Shown: positions 10,653-20,696, counted from the stretch's first letter. The stretch: DNA of 64,000 nucleotides from Massilia norwichensis (GCF_024753245.1 NZ_JANUGX010000001.1:124001-188000); one strand, 5' to 3'. The notes: generated from the sequence alone by a model not told the origin. Numbers and translations are program-made.

Positions 10653-12320
10653 TCAATCCAGCTTGGCAGCGTGCTCGCGCGTCGCGTGGAACTGCAGCTT
10701 CGGCCAGCGTTCCTGCGTCAGGCGCAGGTTGACGCCGGAGGTCGCGAGGAAGGCCAGGTTGCCGGCAGCATCGTAGGCGACTTGCGGCGCCAGCTGCGAT
10801 TCGAAGTCGGACAGCGCCTTCTTGTCGTCGCTGGACACCCAGCGCGCGCTGCTGATGCTGGAGCCTTCGAACACGGCGTCGACGCCGTACTCGTTCAGCA
10901 GGCGGCTGGCGACCACCTCGAACTGCAGCACGCCGACCGCGCCAAGGATCAGATCCGAGCCGATGACCGGCTTGAAGACCTGCACGGCGCCCTCTTCGCC
11001 CAGCTGCTGCAGGCCCTTGTGAAGCTGCTTGGTCTTCAGCGGATTGCGGATGCGCACCGTGCGGAACAGGTCCGGCGCGAAGTACGGGATGCCGGTGAAG
11101 GTCAGCAGTTCGCCTTCCGAGAAGCTGTCGCCGATCTGCATGTTGCCGTGGTTCGGCAGGCCGATGATGTCGCCGGCGTAGGCTTCCTCGACCTGTTCGC
11201 GGCTCGAGGCCATGAAGGTCACCACCGACGAGAGCTTCACTTCGCGGCCGAGGCGCAGGTGCCTGACCTTCATGCCCTTGTCGAAGCGTCCCGAGCACAC
11301 GCGCAGGAACGCGATGCGGTCGCGGTGGGCCGGGTCCATGTTGGCCTGGATCTTGAAGACGAAGCCGGAGAAGCGTTCTTCCTCGGGCTTCACGGCGCGC
11401 ACGGTGGCATCGCGCTCGCGCGGGGCCGGGGCCCAGTCGATCAGGGCCGACAGGATCTCGCGCACGCCGAAGTTGTTGATCGCCGAGCCGAAGAACACCG
11501 GGGTCTGCACGCCCGACAGGAAGCGCTCCAGGTCGAACACGTGGGAAGCGCCGTGCACCAGCTCCACTTCCATCTTGAGCTGTTCGATCTCCATCGGGAA
11601 CATCTCGGCCAGGCGCGGGTTGTCGATGCCCTTGATGATCTCGTAGTCGCCGTCGGCCTTTTCCTCGCCGGCCTTGAACAGCATGATCTCATCCTTGATC
11701 AGGTGATAGACGCCGCGGAAGTTCTTGCCCATGCCGATCGGCCAGGTCACCGGGGCGCACTCGATCTTCAGCACCGATTCCACTTCGTCCAGCAGCTCGA
11801 GCGGATCGCGGGTCTCGCGGTCCATCTTGTTCATGAAGGTGACGATCGGGGTCGCGCGCATGCGGCAGACGTCCAGCAGCTTGATGGTCTGCTCTTCCAC
11901 GCCCTTGGCGGCGTCGATCACCATCAGCGCCGAGTCGACCGCGGTCAGCACGCGGTAGGTGTCTTCCGAGAAGTCCTGGTGGCCCGGGGTGTCGAGCAGG
12001 TTGATCACGTGCTCGCGGAATTCGAACTGCATCACCGAAGACGCGACCGAGATGCCGCGCTGCTTCTCGATGTCCATCCAGTCGGAAGTGGCGTGGCGCC
12101 CGCTCTTGCGGCCCTTGACGGTACCGGCCAGCTGGATCGCGCCCGAGAACAGCAGGAGCTTTTCGGTGAGCGTGGTCTTACCGGCATCGGGGTGGGAAAT
12201 GATGCCGAAGGTGCGGCGGCGCTGGACTTCGCGCGCGATCTGCGCGGCGGTCTTGGCCGAGGGGGCGTCGAGGACGTCGTCGACGTTGTCAGGAGTGCTT
12301 GCTGCGGTTTCGTTGGACAT
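10653..12320 (-). CDS. prfC: peptide chain release factor 3
   Basis: A 555-residue translational GTPase that recycles RF1/RF2 from the ribosome after peptide release. The G1 motif [13 protein letters not shown] lies near residue 45, with switch regions [20 protein letters not shown] and [19 protein letters not shown], and FMNKMDR as the NKxD motif. All are intact. The start MSNETAAS at 12320 is preferred, with AAAGGCGAGA just upstream; an in-frame ATG nine codons earlier lacks a comparable site. It is a single gene between a repeat-type terminator and a long AT-rich intergenic region. Confidence 0.97.
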   Translation of the reverse strand: MSNETAASTPDNVDDVLDAPSAKTAAQIAREVQRRRTFGIISHPDAGKTTLTEKLLLFSGAIQLAGTVKGRKSGRHATSDWMDIEKQRGISVASSVMQFEFREHVINLLDTPGHQDFSEDTYRVLTAVDSALMVIDAAKGVEEQTIKLLDVCRMRATPIVTFMNKMDRETRDPLELLDEVESVLKIECAPVTWPIGMGKNFRGVYHLIKDEIMLFKAGEEKADGDYEIIKGIDNPRLAEMFPMEIEQLKMEVELVHGASHVFDLERFLSGVQTPVFFGSAINNFGVREILSALIDWAPAPRERDATVRAVKPEEERFSGFVFKIQANMDPAHRDRIAFLRVCSGRFDKGMKVRHLRLGREVKLSSVVTFMASSREQVEEAYAGDIIGLPNHGNMQIGDSFSEGELLTFTGIPYFAPDLFRTVRIRNPLKTKQLHKGLQQLGEEGAVQVFKPVIGSDLILGAVGVLQFEVVASRLLNEYGVDAVFEGSSISSARWVSSDDKKALSDFESQLAPQVAYDAAGNLAFLATSGVNLRLTQERWPKLQFHATREHAAKLD

Positions 12321-12775
12321 GGTCTCGCCTTTGCGGCGCGTGTGCATAAACGCGCGATTTTACCGAGTCTCGCCCGGTTTGTCTTTAAATCCGCTGTAGG
12401 ACAAGTCGGGCTCGCTCTGCCACGACTTGTGAAGTTTTCGTTAACGGCGGTAAACGGCCTTATCGGGCGCTATGTTCCTGATGAACCTAAGAAAGGCCTA
12501 TTTGTTGTCAGGACGTCATATAAGGCTGAGCGCGAAACCGTTTTTATGTTAATTGACCATTTCAAGAATGCTAAAAATAGCCTTTTTCGAATGTTTCTCT
12601 CTAGTAGGACTGGACTGACAAAACATCCTGCATAGAACCTACATGGGGGCGACGACTAGTCTTATGTTCGGCAAGAGACTATGGCAATAAAGTACACACA
12701 TCGCGATGAGGAAACCCATCCAAGCATTCGCCCCCCATGAAGTACGTGAAGTAAGTCAGAGATAACGAGGACAAT
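12321..12775. other. 455-bp intergenic region between prfC and the Crp/Fnr gene
   Basis: A divergent promoter region with no supported gene. It has a hairpin ACAAGTCG/CGACTTGT at 12401-12430. The stretch 12440-12640 is AT-rich and unlike the flanking coding DNA. Promoters for prfC and for the regulator gene must lie here, but no hexamer pair is convincing enough to place. Confidence 0.5.
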
Positions 12776-13588
12776 ATGAATAACGCTCAACTTGGTGTTG
12801 CCGCCCAGAAGACTCAGTCGGTCAACCAGATTCCCGCATCGGCCGAGGAATTCAAAGTGGCGTCCCGTCCGGTCGTCAGCTATAGCGGCACCCAACAGAA
12901 TGAGTTGCTCGCGGCCCTGCCGCGCCAAGACCTGGAAACCCTGTTTGAACACCTGGAACTGGTCCCGCTGCCTTTCGGCAAGGAACTGTTCGAATACGGC
13001 AGCAAGCTCGAATACGTTTATTTCCCGACCACCGCCATCGTCTCTCTGCTGTACGTGATGGAAGACGGCGCCACCACCGAAATCGCCGTGGTCGGCCATG
13101 AAGGTGCGGTCGGCGTCTCCCTGTTCATGGGCGAGCGCGCCACCTGCAGCGCCGTGGTCCAGAGCGCCGGCTACGGCTACCGCCTGAAGACCCAGTTCCT
13201 GCGCGACGCCTTCAACAAGGGCGGCGCCCTGCCGCAACTGCTGATGCGCTACACCAATGCGCTGTTCGCCCAGATGGCCCAGAACGCCGTCGGCGGCCGC
13301 CACAGCTCGATCGAGCAGAAACTGTGCCGCTGGCTGCTGGACCGCCTGGACCGCTCGGCCAGCAACGAACTGAAGGTGACCCAGGAACTGATCTCGATCA
13401 TGCTGGGCGTGCGCCGCGAAAGCATCACCGCTGCCGCCGGCAAGCTGCAGGACGAAGGCCTGATCCAGTACCGCCGCGGCAACATCACCGTGCTGAACCG
13501 CCAGGGCCTGGAAGACTACGCCGGCGAGTGCTACAAGGTCGCTAAGAGCGAGTACGATCGTCTGCTGATGGATGTGGCACGCGCATAA
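12776..13588 (+). CDS. Crp/Fnr family transcriptional regulator
   Basis: A 270-residue regulator. Residues 50-165 form a cyclic-nucleotide-binding-type beta barrel (LPFGKELFEYGSKLEYVYFP, AVVGHEGAVGVSLFMG), and residues 185-250 form a winged helix (VTQELISIMLGVRRESITAA). There is no N-terminal cysteine cluster, so it is not an FNR-type iron-sulfur sensor. The residues needed for cAMP are also not clearly conserved, so the ligand is unknown. GAGG lies upstream of the ATG. Its 3' end overlaps the convergent histidine kinase gene by 47 bp. The neighbouring NarL-type pair may share a stress or redox theme, but no link is shown. Confidence 0.88.
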   Translation: MNNAQLGVAAQKTQSVNQIPASAEEFKVASRPVVSYSGTQQNELLAALPRQDLETLFEHLELVPLPFGKELFEYGSKLEYVYFPTTAIVSLLYVMEDGATTEIAVVGHEGAVGVSLFMGERATCSAVVQSAGYGYRLKTQFLRDAFNKGGALPQLLMRYTNALFAQMAQNAVGGRHSSIEQKLCRWLLDRLDRSASNELKVTQELISIMLGVRRESITAAAGKLQDEGLIQYRRGNITVLNRQGLEDYAGECYKVAKSEYDRLLMDVARA

Positions 13589-15086
13589 ACCTTGCCGTAC
13601 TGCCGCCGATTGCCAACTGCGCATCGGCGGCTTGTTGTTGCAGTTGTTGTTCAATGGCCGGCAGCGCCGAGGTGCCCGATAAGGCGCCCAGAGATTCGGC
13701 GGCCGGCGCGGCCAGCGGTACCCAGGCCTGTACGCAAGTCCCCTGCCCGTTCACCCCACGTTCCACCGTCAAGGTCCCGCCCAGCAGCAAGGCGCGTTCG
13801 CGCATGCCCAGCAGGCCGTGCGACTTCGGACGCCGCATCGCGTCCGGCGGAATCCCGACCCCATCGTCGCTGACTTCGAGCGCCAGCCCCTCGCCCTCGC
13901 GTGCTAAATGCACGACCACGTGGCGCGCCTGCGCATACTTGGCGACATTGTTGAGCGATTCCTGGGCGATGCGGAACAGCGCGATCGCATGCATGGGACC
14001 GGCGCTGTCGACGTCGCCCTCGACCAGGGCTTCGCAGTCCAGCTGGGCGGCACGCGCGAAATCGCTGCAATAACTCTGCAGTGCCGCCGCCAGGCCCATA
14101 TTGTCCAGCAGGCTGGGGCGCAAGTCTTCGATGATGCGGCGCTTCAGCTCCACGGTCTGGAGCAGGGTCTTGCGGGCGCAGCCGAGTGCGGCTGCCTGCG
14201 CCGGGTGGCTGTCCTTCAAATGCTCGCCGACCGTGGACAGCGCCATGCCGATGGCCGTCAGGTTGGCGCCCATCTCATCGTGCAGCTCGCGTGCCAGGCG
14301 CGCCTTTTCCTCTTCCGACACGCTGATCAGGTGGCGCGACAGCACCGACAGCTGCTCGGTGCGCGCCGCCACCAGCGTTTCGAGCTGGTCATTGCTCTCC
14401 TGTAGCGCGCGCTCGGCGGACAGGCGCAGCGAGAAACTGCGCCAGATCAGGTGATAGAACAGCACCAGCACGACGATGGCGACCAGGTTGATGCCCACGC
14501 CCAGCAGCGCCGTGCGGCGGTACTGGTCGTAGAAGCCGGCACCGCGCGCGGCCAGCAATTCGTTCTGCTCCTGCGTCATCACCACCACCTGCAGGCGGAT
14601 CTCGTCCATGCGGACCAGGTCTTCCTGGGTACGGGCGATGGCGACGATGTCGTCCAGGCCGCCGTGGCGATACACGTCCAGCGACTCGTTCATCAGGCCG
14701 ACGCGGCGCCGCACCAGGGTCTGCAGCTGGGCCAGGTTCTTCAGTTGCGAGGGATTGTCGGCGAGGAGCGTCCTGAGCGTTTCGAACTCGCCTTCGAGTT
14801 CGCGCTGGGCCGTACGCAGCGGGCCGAGATAGGTCTCGGAACCGGACAGGAAATAGCCGCGCAAGCCGCTGTCCGCGTCGGTGACGAGCAGGTTCACATA
14901 CTGCAAGCGGCTCGATACCCGGTCCGCCTGGGCCTGGCTCGCATTGGTTGCCTTCAACTCACCGAGGTTGCGCACCAGACTGACGCCGTTCAGCACCAGG
15001 ATGAGCACGCACACCGCACCCAGCAGGGTTTGGTACCACGGCAGGCTGCGCACCGGCCGGTAGGCAGGGTCCGCACTGAAATACAT
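13542..15086 (-). CDS. CHASE3-type sensor histidine kinase, NarX/DegS class
   Basis: 514 residues. A membrane segment (about 20-40), a CHASE3-like extracytoplasmic helical domain (VTDADSGLRGYFLSG), and a second membrane segment (about 190-212) precede a short coiled coil. Then follow the HisKA_3 dimerisation box with phospho-acceptor His269 in RLARELHDEMGANLTAIG, and a HATPase domain (VSDDGVGIPPDA, HGLLGMRERALLLGG). It autophosphorylates and most likely passes phosphate to the response regulator encoded 184 bp upstream. The C-terminus after about residue 460 is low-complexity and runs 47 bp into the convergent Crp/Fnr gene, so the true stop could be functionally unimportant. Confidence 0.9.
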   Translation of the reverse strand: MYFSADPAYRPVRSLPWYQTLLGAVCVLILVLNGVSLVRNLGELKATNASQAQADRVSSRLQYVNLLVTDADSGLRGYFLSGSETYLGPLRTAQRELEGEFETLRTLLADNPSQLKNLAQLQTLVRRRVGLMNESLDVYRHGGLDDIVAIARTQEDLVRMDEIRLQVVVMTQEQNELLAARGAGFYDQYRRTALLGVGINLVAIVVLVLFYHLIWRSFSLRLSAERALQESNDQLETLVAARTEQLSVLSRHLISVSEEEKARLARELHDEMGANLTAIGMALSTVGEHLKDSHPAQAAALGCARKTLLQTVELKRRIIEDLRPSLLDNMGLAAALQSYCSDFARAAQLDCEALVEGDVDSAGPMHAIALFRIAQESLNNVAKYAQARHVVVHLAREGEGLALEVSDDGVGIPPDAMRRPKSHGLLGMRERALLLGGTLTVERGVNGQGTCVQAWVPLAAPAAESLGALSGTSALPAIEQQLQQQAADAQLAIGGSTARFMRVPHPSADDRTRS

Positions 15087-15221
15087 CCTGGAGATCCTCT
15101 CACGCAGCGACGATGTGCGCGATTATAGACTGAGAGAAATATGTATGCAGGCCAGCGAGGGCTGGCGTGCGGAGGGGTGATGCAAGAAGACGACGCGGCA
15201 GGTACGCCGCCCTCTCGCAGA

Positions 15222-15283
15222 TCTGCCCGGCGGGCAGACATGCCCTGCTCAGACGAGCAGAGCGCCCTGCTCAGTCGAGCAAG
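15222..15283. other. hairpins and a short tandem duplication between kinase and regulator genes
   Basis: TCTGCCCGGCGGGCAGA (15222-15238) is a tight hairpin. It is followed by two copies of GCCCTGCTCAG-W-CGAGCARAG (15242-15261 and 15264-15283), each able to fold into CTGCTC/GAGCAG. The second copy overlaps the stop codon of the response regulator gene. This could attenuate transcription from the regulator gene into the kinase gene. Confidence 0.5.
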
Positions 15284-15903
15284 TTGTTCTTCATGGCGTA
15301 ATAGGTCAGGTCGCTGTTCGACTGCAGGCCCATCTTTTCCATGATGCGGGTACGGTAGGTCGAAACCGTTTTGATCGACAGCGACAGTGCATTGCCGATG
15401 TCCGACACGGTCGCGCCCTTGGCCAGGCGCAGGAAGACCTGGAACTCGCGGTCCGACAGCTCCGTGTGCAGCGCCGTGTTCGGGTCGCGGTCGAAGCTCT
15501 GGGCCAGCAGCTCGCCGACCTGGGAGCTGACGTAGCGGCGGCCCTGGTAAACGGTACGCACGGCGGTCTTGAGCTCGTCGGCGTCGCACTCCTTGTTCAG
15601 GTAGCCATTGGCGCCCATCTTGAACAGGTTGAGCGCGTACTGCTGCGCCGGATAGCCCGACAGGATCAGCACCGGCAGGTTCGGCTGGCCCTGGCGGATG
15701 GTGCGCAGGATGTCGATGCCGCTTTGGTCCGGCATTGCAATATCCAATAGCAGCACGTCGCAAATCTCGCGACGTGCGATGTCGAGGGCTTCACGCCCGG
15801 TAGCGCCCTCGGCCACGACTTCAAAGTCGCCCGACGACGAAAAAATCTGTTTGAAACCTGCTCGAACTATCTGGTGATCGTCACAAATGGCAACGCGTAT
15901 CAT
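15271..15903 (-). CDS. NarL/UvrY-type response regulator
   Basis: A 210-residue two-domain regulator. The receiver domain (about 1-120) has acidic pair Asp8/Asp9, phospho-acceptor Asp54 in DVLLLDIAMPDQSG, and Lys104. The LuxR-type DNA-binding domain (about 145-205) reads ELSDREFQVFLRLAKGATVS and IKTVSTYRTRIMEKMGL. It is the partner of the kinase gene directly downstream in the transcription direction. Two palindromes in its upstream region (16007-16021 and 16060-16077) are candidate operators, possibly for self-regulation. Confidence 0.92.
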   Translation of the reverse strand: MIRVAICDDHQIVRAGFKQIFSSSGDFEVVAEGATGREALDIARREICDVLLLDIAMPDQSGIDILRTIRQGQPNLPVLILSGYPAQQYALNLFKMGANGYLNKECDADELKTAVRTVYQGRRYVSSQVGELLAQSFDRDPNTALHTELSDREFQVFLRLAKGATVSDIGNALSLSIKTVSTYRTRIMEKMGLQSNSDLTYYAMKNNLLD

Positions 15904-16006
15904 TGTCTTCCCTTAGATTTTTCCTGAGGCAGGAAAGAGCCGAGGCTGACACCTCACGCCCACAACAAGCATGTTTGAGTCAGCAACATTCGCAAGTGAC
16001 ATTCTA

Positions 16007-16077
16007 GCACCTCCTAGGTGCAGAACAACAGGAGCACGAATGCTTGAGCCCGATACTCGATCGATAGCGCTATCGAT
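16007..16077. promoter_or_regulatory. two palindromes upstream of the response regulator gene
   Basis: GCACCT-CCT-AGGTGC (16007-16021) is a perfect dyad. ATCGATAGCGCTATCGAT (16060-16077) is an uninterrupted 18-bp palindrome lying eight bases past the MerR gene stop. The first is about 105 bp before the regulator start, where a promoter would be expected. The second could also act at the 3' end of the ihfA-merR transcript, but it has no T tract. Confidence 0.5.
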
Positions 16078-16085
16078 GAGCCGAA

Positions 16086-16499
16086 TCAGGCCGCCGGCGA
16101 CCCGTGCTTCAGGATCGCGAGGATGGCGTGCAGCTCTTCACGCAACAGCTCGGGCGCGATGCTCGGCTCGGGCGGTGCGGGAGGCACCGGCGGCACTGCC
16201 TCGACATCCTCGGCCTGCCCGCCCCTGCCGTCGAGGCGATTGCGGGCGCCGCTGATCGTGAAGCCCTGCTCGTACAGCAGCTCGCGGATACGCCGGATCA
16301 ACAGCACTTCGTGATGCTGGTAATAGCGGCGGTTTCCACGGCGTTTGACCGGTTTAAGCTGGGTAAATTCCTGCTCCCAGTAGCGCAGCACATGCGGCTT
16401 GACGCCGCACAATTCACTGACTTCCCCGATCGTGAAATAACGCTTGGCCGGAATCGGCGGCAATACAGTCAGTTCCATCTTGTTGGGTCGGTCATTCAT
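16086..16499 (-). CDS. MerR-family regulator downstream of ihfA
   Basis: 137 residues. The N-terminal winged helix (about 20-88) reads YFTIGEVSELCGVKPHVLRY and continues through KPVKRRGNRRYYQHHEVLLI, the MerR signature. The C-terminal 45 residues are Pro/Glu-rich (VPPVPPAPPEPS) and lack effector-binding cysteines, so it is not a metal sensor of the MerR/CueR type. A MerR gene directly after ihfA is a common arrangement in betaproteobacteria. The gap of 16 bp to ihfA indicates co-transcription. Confidence 0.88.
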   Translation of the reverse strand: MNDRPNKMELTVLPPIPAKRYFTIGEVSELCGVKPHVLRYWEQEFTQLKPVKRRGNRRYYQHHEVLLIRRIRELLYEQGFTISGARNRLDGRGGQAEDVEAVPPVPPAPPEPSIAPELLREELHAILAILKHGSPAA

Positions 16500-16515
16500 G
16501 AATCGTTGGTTTTAC

Positions 16516-16845
16516 TCAGGCGGCACGCGCGAGCGAGGCACTGTCGGCGCTGGCCGGATTGGCCTCCTCGACCATGCTCTTGAGCTTCTGGCTGGCGTGG
16601 AAGGTCACGACGCGACGCGCCGTGATCGGAATCTCTTCCCCGGTTTTCGGATTGCGGCCCGGACGCTGCGGCTTGTCGCGCAACTGGAAGTTGCCGAAGC
16701 CGGACAGCTTGACCGCCTCGCCGCGCTCGAGCGCGTTGCGGATCTCGTCGAAGAAGGTCTCGACCATGTCCTTGGCTTCGCGCTTGTTCAGGCCGACCTG
16801 CTCGAATAGCAATTCGGCCAGCTCCGCCTTGGTCAGGGTCGGCAA
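16516..16845 (-). CDS. ihfA: integration host factor alpha subunit
   Basis: A nucleoid protein that binds and sharply bends DNA as a heterodimer with IhfB. The HU/IHF fold is complete: [20 protein letters not shown], then [14 protein letters not shown] and [20 protein letters not shown] with the intercalating Pro in the RNPKTG arm. The frame is open upstream to a TAG, but the only ordinary start codon in it is a TTG at 16845, giving 109 residues. An ATT 26 codons earlier is the other conceivable start, so the N-terminus is uncertain. It follows pheT, as in many proteobacteria. Confidence 0.92.
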   Translation of the reverse strand: MPTLTKAELAELLFEQVGLNKREAKDMVETFFDEIRNALERGEAVKLSGFGNFQLRDKPQRPGRNPKTGEEIPITARRVVTFHASQKLKSMVEEANPASADSASLARAA

Positions 16846-16958
16846 CTCCTGTTCCGCTTCCTTCCGTACCCGATGGGCGGCGAGCGCTTTCTCGAGGACG
16901 GCGGAATCAACGTCGTTGTTGTTAATTTTGAAGCCCTACCTATGTCTTGGATGTGACG

Positions 16959-19385
16959 TCAGGCGCGCAATTTGGCGCCATGTTGTTGTGCCGCTGCCTG
17001 TGCGAGCGCGGCCATGATGGCCTCGACCGCGTCGTCCTGCAGCGTCGATTGAGTATCTTGCAAGCCAAAGCGGAAAGCAAGACTTTTTTCATCTTGTTCC
17101 AAACCCTTGCCGCGATATTCATCAAACAAAACAACGGCTTGCACGAGTTTGCCGTTTGCGTTCGCGGCCAGCTCGGCCTTGAATGCGTCCAGCAAAGCCT
17201 GGGCCGGCACGTCCTGTTTCACCACCAGCGCGAGGTCGCGGGTGGCGCCCGGGAACTTCGAGATTTCGGTGTACGACGGCACGATGCGTTCGCGCAGCGC
17301 CTCGGCATCGACCTCGAACAGCACCGGTGCCTGCGGCAGATCGTACTTCTGCAGCCAGCGCGGATGCAGCTCGCCGATGAAGCCGATCGCGCGGCCGTCC
17401 AGCTCGACCTGGGCCGACCGGCCCGGATGCAGGGTCGGATGCTCGAGCTTGCTGAAGCGCAGCGCACGCGGTGCGAACAGTGCTTCCAGGTCGCCCTTGA
17501 CGTCGAAGTAGTCGACCGCACGGGTCGGCATGCCCCACTGCTCGTCCGCGGCCGGGCCGTAGGCCATGGCGGCAACGCGCTTGGGCTGATCGAAGCCGGC
17601 GATGGACAGCGGACCGTCCACGGCTGCCGGATTGCGGTGGAACACGGCGCCGACTTCGAACACGCGCACGCGGCCGGCCTTGCGGTTGACGTTGTAGCGC
17701 ACGTTGGCGATCAGGCTGCCGATCAGGTTCGAACGCATCACGCTCATCTGGCTGGCGATCGGGTTCTGCAGCTTGATCGGGTCGGTATTGCCGGCGAAGT
17801 CGGCTTCCCACTGGCTTTCCACGAAGCTCATGTTGACCACTTCCTGGTAACCCAGGTCGGCCAGCTGGTGGCGAACGGCAAATAAGGAGCGCGTGTTTTC
17901 CGGCTCGATCAGCATCGCCGACGGTGCCACCGGCGGCAAGGCCGGGATGTTCTCGAAGCCATACACGCGCGCGACTTCCTCGATCAGGTCTTCCTCGATC
18001 TCGATGTCGAAACGGTAGGACGGCGCGGTGACCGTGAAGCGGCCCGGCTCGCGCTCGAACGGCAGGCCGAGACGGGTGAAGATGTCGGCCACGGTATCGT
18101 CGTCGATGGCCACGCCGATCACCTTCTGCGCGCGCTCGGTGCGCAGGGTAACCGGCTGGCGCTGCGGGATGTTCACGATCTGGTCGTCGACCGGACCGAC
18201 TTTCGTCGCCGGCGTGCCGCAGATCTCGACGATCAGCGAGGTGATGCGCTCGATGCGCTCGACGGTGCCGGCATAGTCGACGCCGCGCTCGAAGCGGTGC
18301 GCCGCATCGGTCGAGAAGTTGAAGCGGCGGGCACGGCCCTGGATGGCGCCCGGCCACCAGAATGCGGCTTCCAGGTAGATGTCGGTGGTGTCGAGCGTGA
18401 CCGCGGTCGAGTCGCCGCCCATGATGCCGGCCAGCGATTCGATTTCCTTTTCGTCGGCGATGACGCCGACCCACTCGTCGACCTCGACGGTGTTACCGTT
18501 CAGGAGCTTGAGCGATTCGCCCTTGCGGCCCCAGCGCACGTCGATGCTGCCATGGATCTTGGCCAGGTCGAACACGTGCGAAGGCTGGCCGGTTTCCAGC
18601 ATCACGTAGTTGGAGATGTCGACCAGGGCCGAGACCGAGCGCTGGCCGCTGCGTTCCAGGCGGCGCTTCATCCACTCCGGGGTGGCGGCACGCGCGTTCA
18701 GGCCGCGGATCACGCGACCGGTAAAGCGTCCGCACAGGTCCGGTGCCGACACTCTTGCAGGCAGGATCTCGTCGGTGCTCACCGGGACGATGCGCTGCGC
18801 CGGGAAGGTCAGCGGGGTGCCGGTCAGGGCCGACACTTCACGCGCCACGCCCAGCACCGACAGGCAGTCCGCCTTGTTCGGGGTCAGCTTGATGGTGAAC
18901 TTCTGGTCGTTCAGCGCGAGGTAGTCGCGGATGTTCTGGCCGACCGGCGCGTCTTCCGGCAGTTCCATCAGGCCGCTGCTCTCTTCGGAGATCTTCAGTT
19001 CCTTGGCCGAGCACATCATGCCCTGCGACTCGACGCCGCGCAGTTTGCCGACCTTGATTTCGAAAGGCTTGCCGTCGGCGCCAGGCGGCAGCACGGCGCC
19101 GGCCTTGGCGCAGATCGCCTTCATGCCCGCGCGCACGTTCGGCGCGCCGCAGACGATATTCAGTAAAGTGCCGCTGCCGACGTCGACCTGGCAGACGTTC
19201 AGGCGGTCGGCGTTCGGGTGCTTGGCCACTTCCTTGACTTCGGCGACCACGACGTTCGAGAACGGCGGCGCGACCGCTTCCACTTCCTCGACTTCGAGGC
19301 CGGACATGGTGAGCAGATGGGCCAGTTCGTCCGAATTCATCTTCGGATCGACCATGGAACGGAGCCAGTTTTCGGAGAATTGCAT
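16959..19385 (-). CDS. pheT: phenylalanyl-tRNA synthetase beta subunit
   Basis: An 808-residue beta chain of the alpha2-beta2 synthetase. It starts [14 protein letters not shown]. An EMAP/OB tRNA-binding fold covers about 40-150 ([20 protein letters not shown]). B3/B4 editing and B5 domains lie in the middle, the synthetase-like core spans about 470-690, and the anticodon-binding FDX-ACB domain is at the C-terminus ([17 protein letters not shown]). Length and composition are normal. It lies downstream of pheS, separated by the structured repeat at 19421-19542, which may adjust the alpha:beta ratio. Confidence 0.97.
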   Translation of the reverse strand: MQFSENWLRSMVDPKMNSDELAHLLTMSGLEVEEVEAVAPPFSNVVVAEVKEVAKHPNADRLNVCQVDVGSGTLLNIVCGAPNVRAGMKAICAKAGAVLPPGADGKPFEIKVGKLRGVESQGMMCSAKELKISEESSGLMELPEDAPVGQNIRDYLALNDQKFTIKLTPNKADCLSVLGVAREVSALTGTPLTFPAQRIVPVSTDEILPARVSAPDLCGRFTGRVIRGLNARAATPEWMKRRLERSGQRSVSALVDISNYVMLETGQPSHVFDLAKIHGSIDVRWGRKGESLKLLNGNTVEVDEWVGVIADEKEIESLAGIMGGDSTAVTLDTTDIYLEAAFWWPGAIQGRARRFNFSTDAAHRFERGVDYAGTVERIERITSLIVEICGTPATKVGPVDDQIVNIPQRQPVTLRTERAQKVIGVAIDDDTVADIFTRLGLPFEREPGRFTVTAPSYRFDIEIEEDLIEEVARVYGFENIPALPPVAPSAMLIEPENTRSLFAVRHQLADLGYQEVVNMSFVESQWEADFAGNTDPIKLQNPIASQMSVMRSNLIGSLIANVRYNVNRKAGRVRVFEVGAVFHRNPAAVDGPLSIAGFDQPKRVAAMAYGPAADEQWGMPTRAVDYFDVKGDLEALFAPRALRFSKLEHPTLHPGRSAQVELDGRAIGFIGELHPRWLQKYDLPQAPVLFEVDAEALRERIVPSYTEISKFPGATRDLALVVKQDVPAQALLDAFKAELAANANGKLVQAVVLFDEYRGKGLEQDEKSLAFRFGLQDTQSTLQDDAVEAIMAALAQAAAQQHGAKLRA

Positions 19386-19420
19386 ATCAGTGCCTTTTCA
19401 AGGTCTTAAGTTTGCTTTTC

Positions 19421-19542
19421 AAATGGTCTCAGAAACCGTAGCGAGCAGGGCTCAGTTCCGTCCGAGAAGCGCAGCCGTACGCAGGTACGGCGAGCATCGC
19501 AGGGCGGAAATGTGCCCGCGCAGTAGGTTTATGAGGCCATTT
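19421..19542 (-). repeat. structured 3'-flanking repeat element, copy 2
   Basis: Read on the minus strand it begins at the pheS stop codon, in the same orientation to its upstream gene as copy 1 has to gcvP. The outer stem is AAATGGTCTCAGAAACC (19421-19437) with GGTTTATGAGGCCATTT (19526-19542). The inner stem is TTCCGTCC (19456-19463) with GGGCGGAA (19501-19508), including one G-U wobble. Shared core blocks with copy 1 are CCGTAGCGAGCAGGGCTCAG, GAGAAGCGCAGCCGTAC, GTACGGCGAGCATCGCA and ATGTGCCCGCGCAGTAGG. It lies between pheS and pheT. Confidence 0.85.
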
Positions 19543-20557
19543 AATTGAACTGCTTCAGGAAACGGAGGTCGCCTTCATAGAAGAGGCGCAGGTCGTTGAT
19601 CCCGTAGCGCAGCATGGTCAGGCGCTCGAGGCCGGAGCCGAACGCGAAGCCGATGTATTTTTCCGGATCCAGGCCGAAGTTGCGCACGACAATCGGGTGC
19701 ACCTGGCCGGCGCCCGAGACTTCCAGCCAGCGGCCCTTCAGCGGACCGGAGCCGAAGGCGATGTCGATCTCGGCCGAGGGTTCGGTGAACGGGAAGTACG
19801 ACGGACGGAAGCGCACCTGCAGGTCGTCGGTCTCGAAGAAGGCCTTCACGAAATTCAGGTACACGCCCTTGAGGTCGGCAAAGCTGATGTTCTCGCCGAT
19901 CCACAGGCCTTCGACCTGGTGGAACATCGGCGAGTGGGTAGCGTCGCTGTCGACGCGATAGGTGCGGCCCGGTGCGATCACCTTGATCGGCGGGGTGTGG
20001 GTACGGGCATAGCGCACCTGCATGGGGCTGGTGTGGGTGCGCAGCAGCAGCGGCTTGCCGGTGCTGTCCTCGCCCTCGATGTAGAAGGTGTCCTGCATCG
20101 AACGCGCCGGGTGGTTTTCCGGGCTGTTCAGTGCGGTGAAGTTGGTCCAGTCGGTTTCGATTTCCGGGCCGTCGGCCACGTCGAAGCCGATCGAGCGGAA
20201 GATCTGTTCGACCCGCTCCCAGGTGCGCATGACCGGGTGGATGCCGCCGGTCGAACGGCCGCGGCCCGGCAGGGTGACGTCGATGCTCTCGGCGTTCAGG
20301 CGCGCCATCAGCTGGGCGTTCGCCAGATCCTCGCGGCGGGCCGTCAACGCCTGTTCGATTTTTTCTTTGGCGGCGTTGATCAGGGCGCCCTGCGCCTTGC
20401 GCTGTTCCGGGTCGAGCTTGCCGAGACCCTTCATCAGTTCGGTGACCTGGCCGGTCTTGCCCAGGTATTTCGCTTTTGCGTTTTCCAGCGCGGCAGCGTC
20501 TTGTGCGGCACCAAAGTCAGCCTGGGCCGAGACGACGAGTTCTTCGAGCGAGTTCAT
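19541..20557 (-). CDS. pheS: phenylalanyl-tRNA synthetase alpha subunit
   Basis: A 338-residue class II synthetase alpha chain. The N-terminal coiled coil spans about 1-90. The catalytic domain includes [17 protein letters not shown], motif 2 region [20 protein letters not shown], and motif 3 [20 protein letters not shown], all intact. MNSLEELVV is taken as the start because AGGAAAAG precedes it. An in-frame TTG 22 codons upstream would add [12 protein letters not shown], which overlaps a candidate attenuator instead. It is transcribed after rplT and before pheT. Confidence 0.96.
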   Translation of the reverse strand: MNSLEELVVSAQADFGAAQDAAALENAKAKYLGKTGQVTELMKGLGKLDPEQRKAQGALINAAKEKIEQALTARREDLANAQLMARLNAESIDVTLPGRGRSTGGIHPVMRTWERVEQIFRSIGFDVADGPEIETDWTNFTALNSPENHPARSMQDTFYIEGEDSTGKPLLLRTHTSPMQVRYARTHTPPIKVIAPGRTYRVDSDATHSPMFHQVEGLWIGENISFADLKGVYLNFVKAFFETDDLQVRFRPSYFPFTEPSAEIDIAFGSGPLKGRWLEVSGAGQVHPIVVRNFGLDPEKYIGFAFGSGLERLTMLRYGINDLRLFYEGDLRFLKQFN

Positions 20558-20599
20558 GCGTGTTCTTTTCCTGTTTTGGATGGCGGGGAACGCCAGAAA

Positions 20600-20633
20600 C
20601 AAAAACAGGGCATCGGTCGTCAAACCTTTGCCC
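20600..20633 (-). promoter_or_regulatory. candidate attenuator hairpin before pheS
   Basis: On the minus strand GGGCA and TGCCC (stem within 20608-20633) are followed by TGTTTTTGTTT, giving a terminator-like structure 45 bp before the pheS start. A second perfect hairpin, AGCGGC-N6-GCCGCT, lies just upstream at 20649-20666. The stem of the first is short and a clear phenylalanine-rich leader peptide with its own stop is not visible. Confidence 0.35.
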
Positions 20634-20696
20634 CGTCCTTTGCGCGTCAGCGGCCTTGCAGCCGCTTACACTGTACTTCTTGTTGCTGACGACTGA

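Noticed and set aside
12440-12640. A gene remnant in the AT-rich region before the Crp/Fnr gene
   Set aside because: A frame reading LIGRYVPDEPKKGLFVVRTS looks protein-like but has no start codon of its own and no recognisable family; more likely non-coding.
15222-15283. A CRISPR-like mini-array
   Set aside because: Only two imperfect short units without spacers and no cas genes in the window.
20540-20602. A 19-codon frame ([11 protein letters not shown]...) as a pheS leader peptide
   Set aside because: Only two Phe codons, no good ribosome-binding site, and its stop overlaps the pheS start. It is not convincing as an attenuation peptide.
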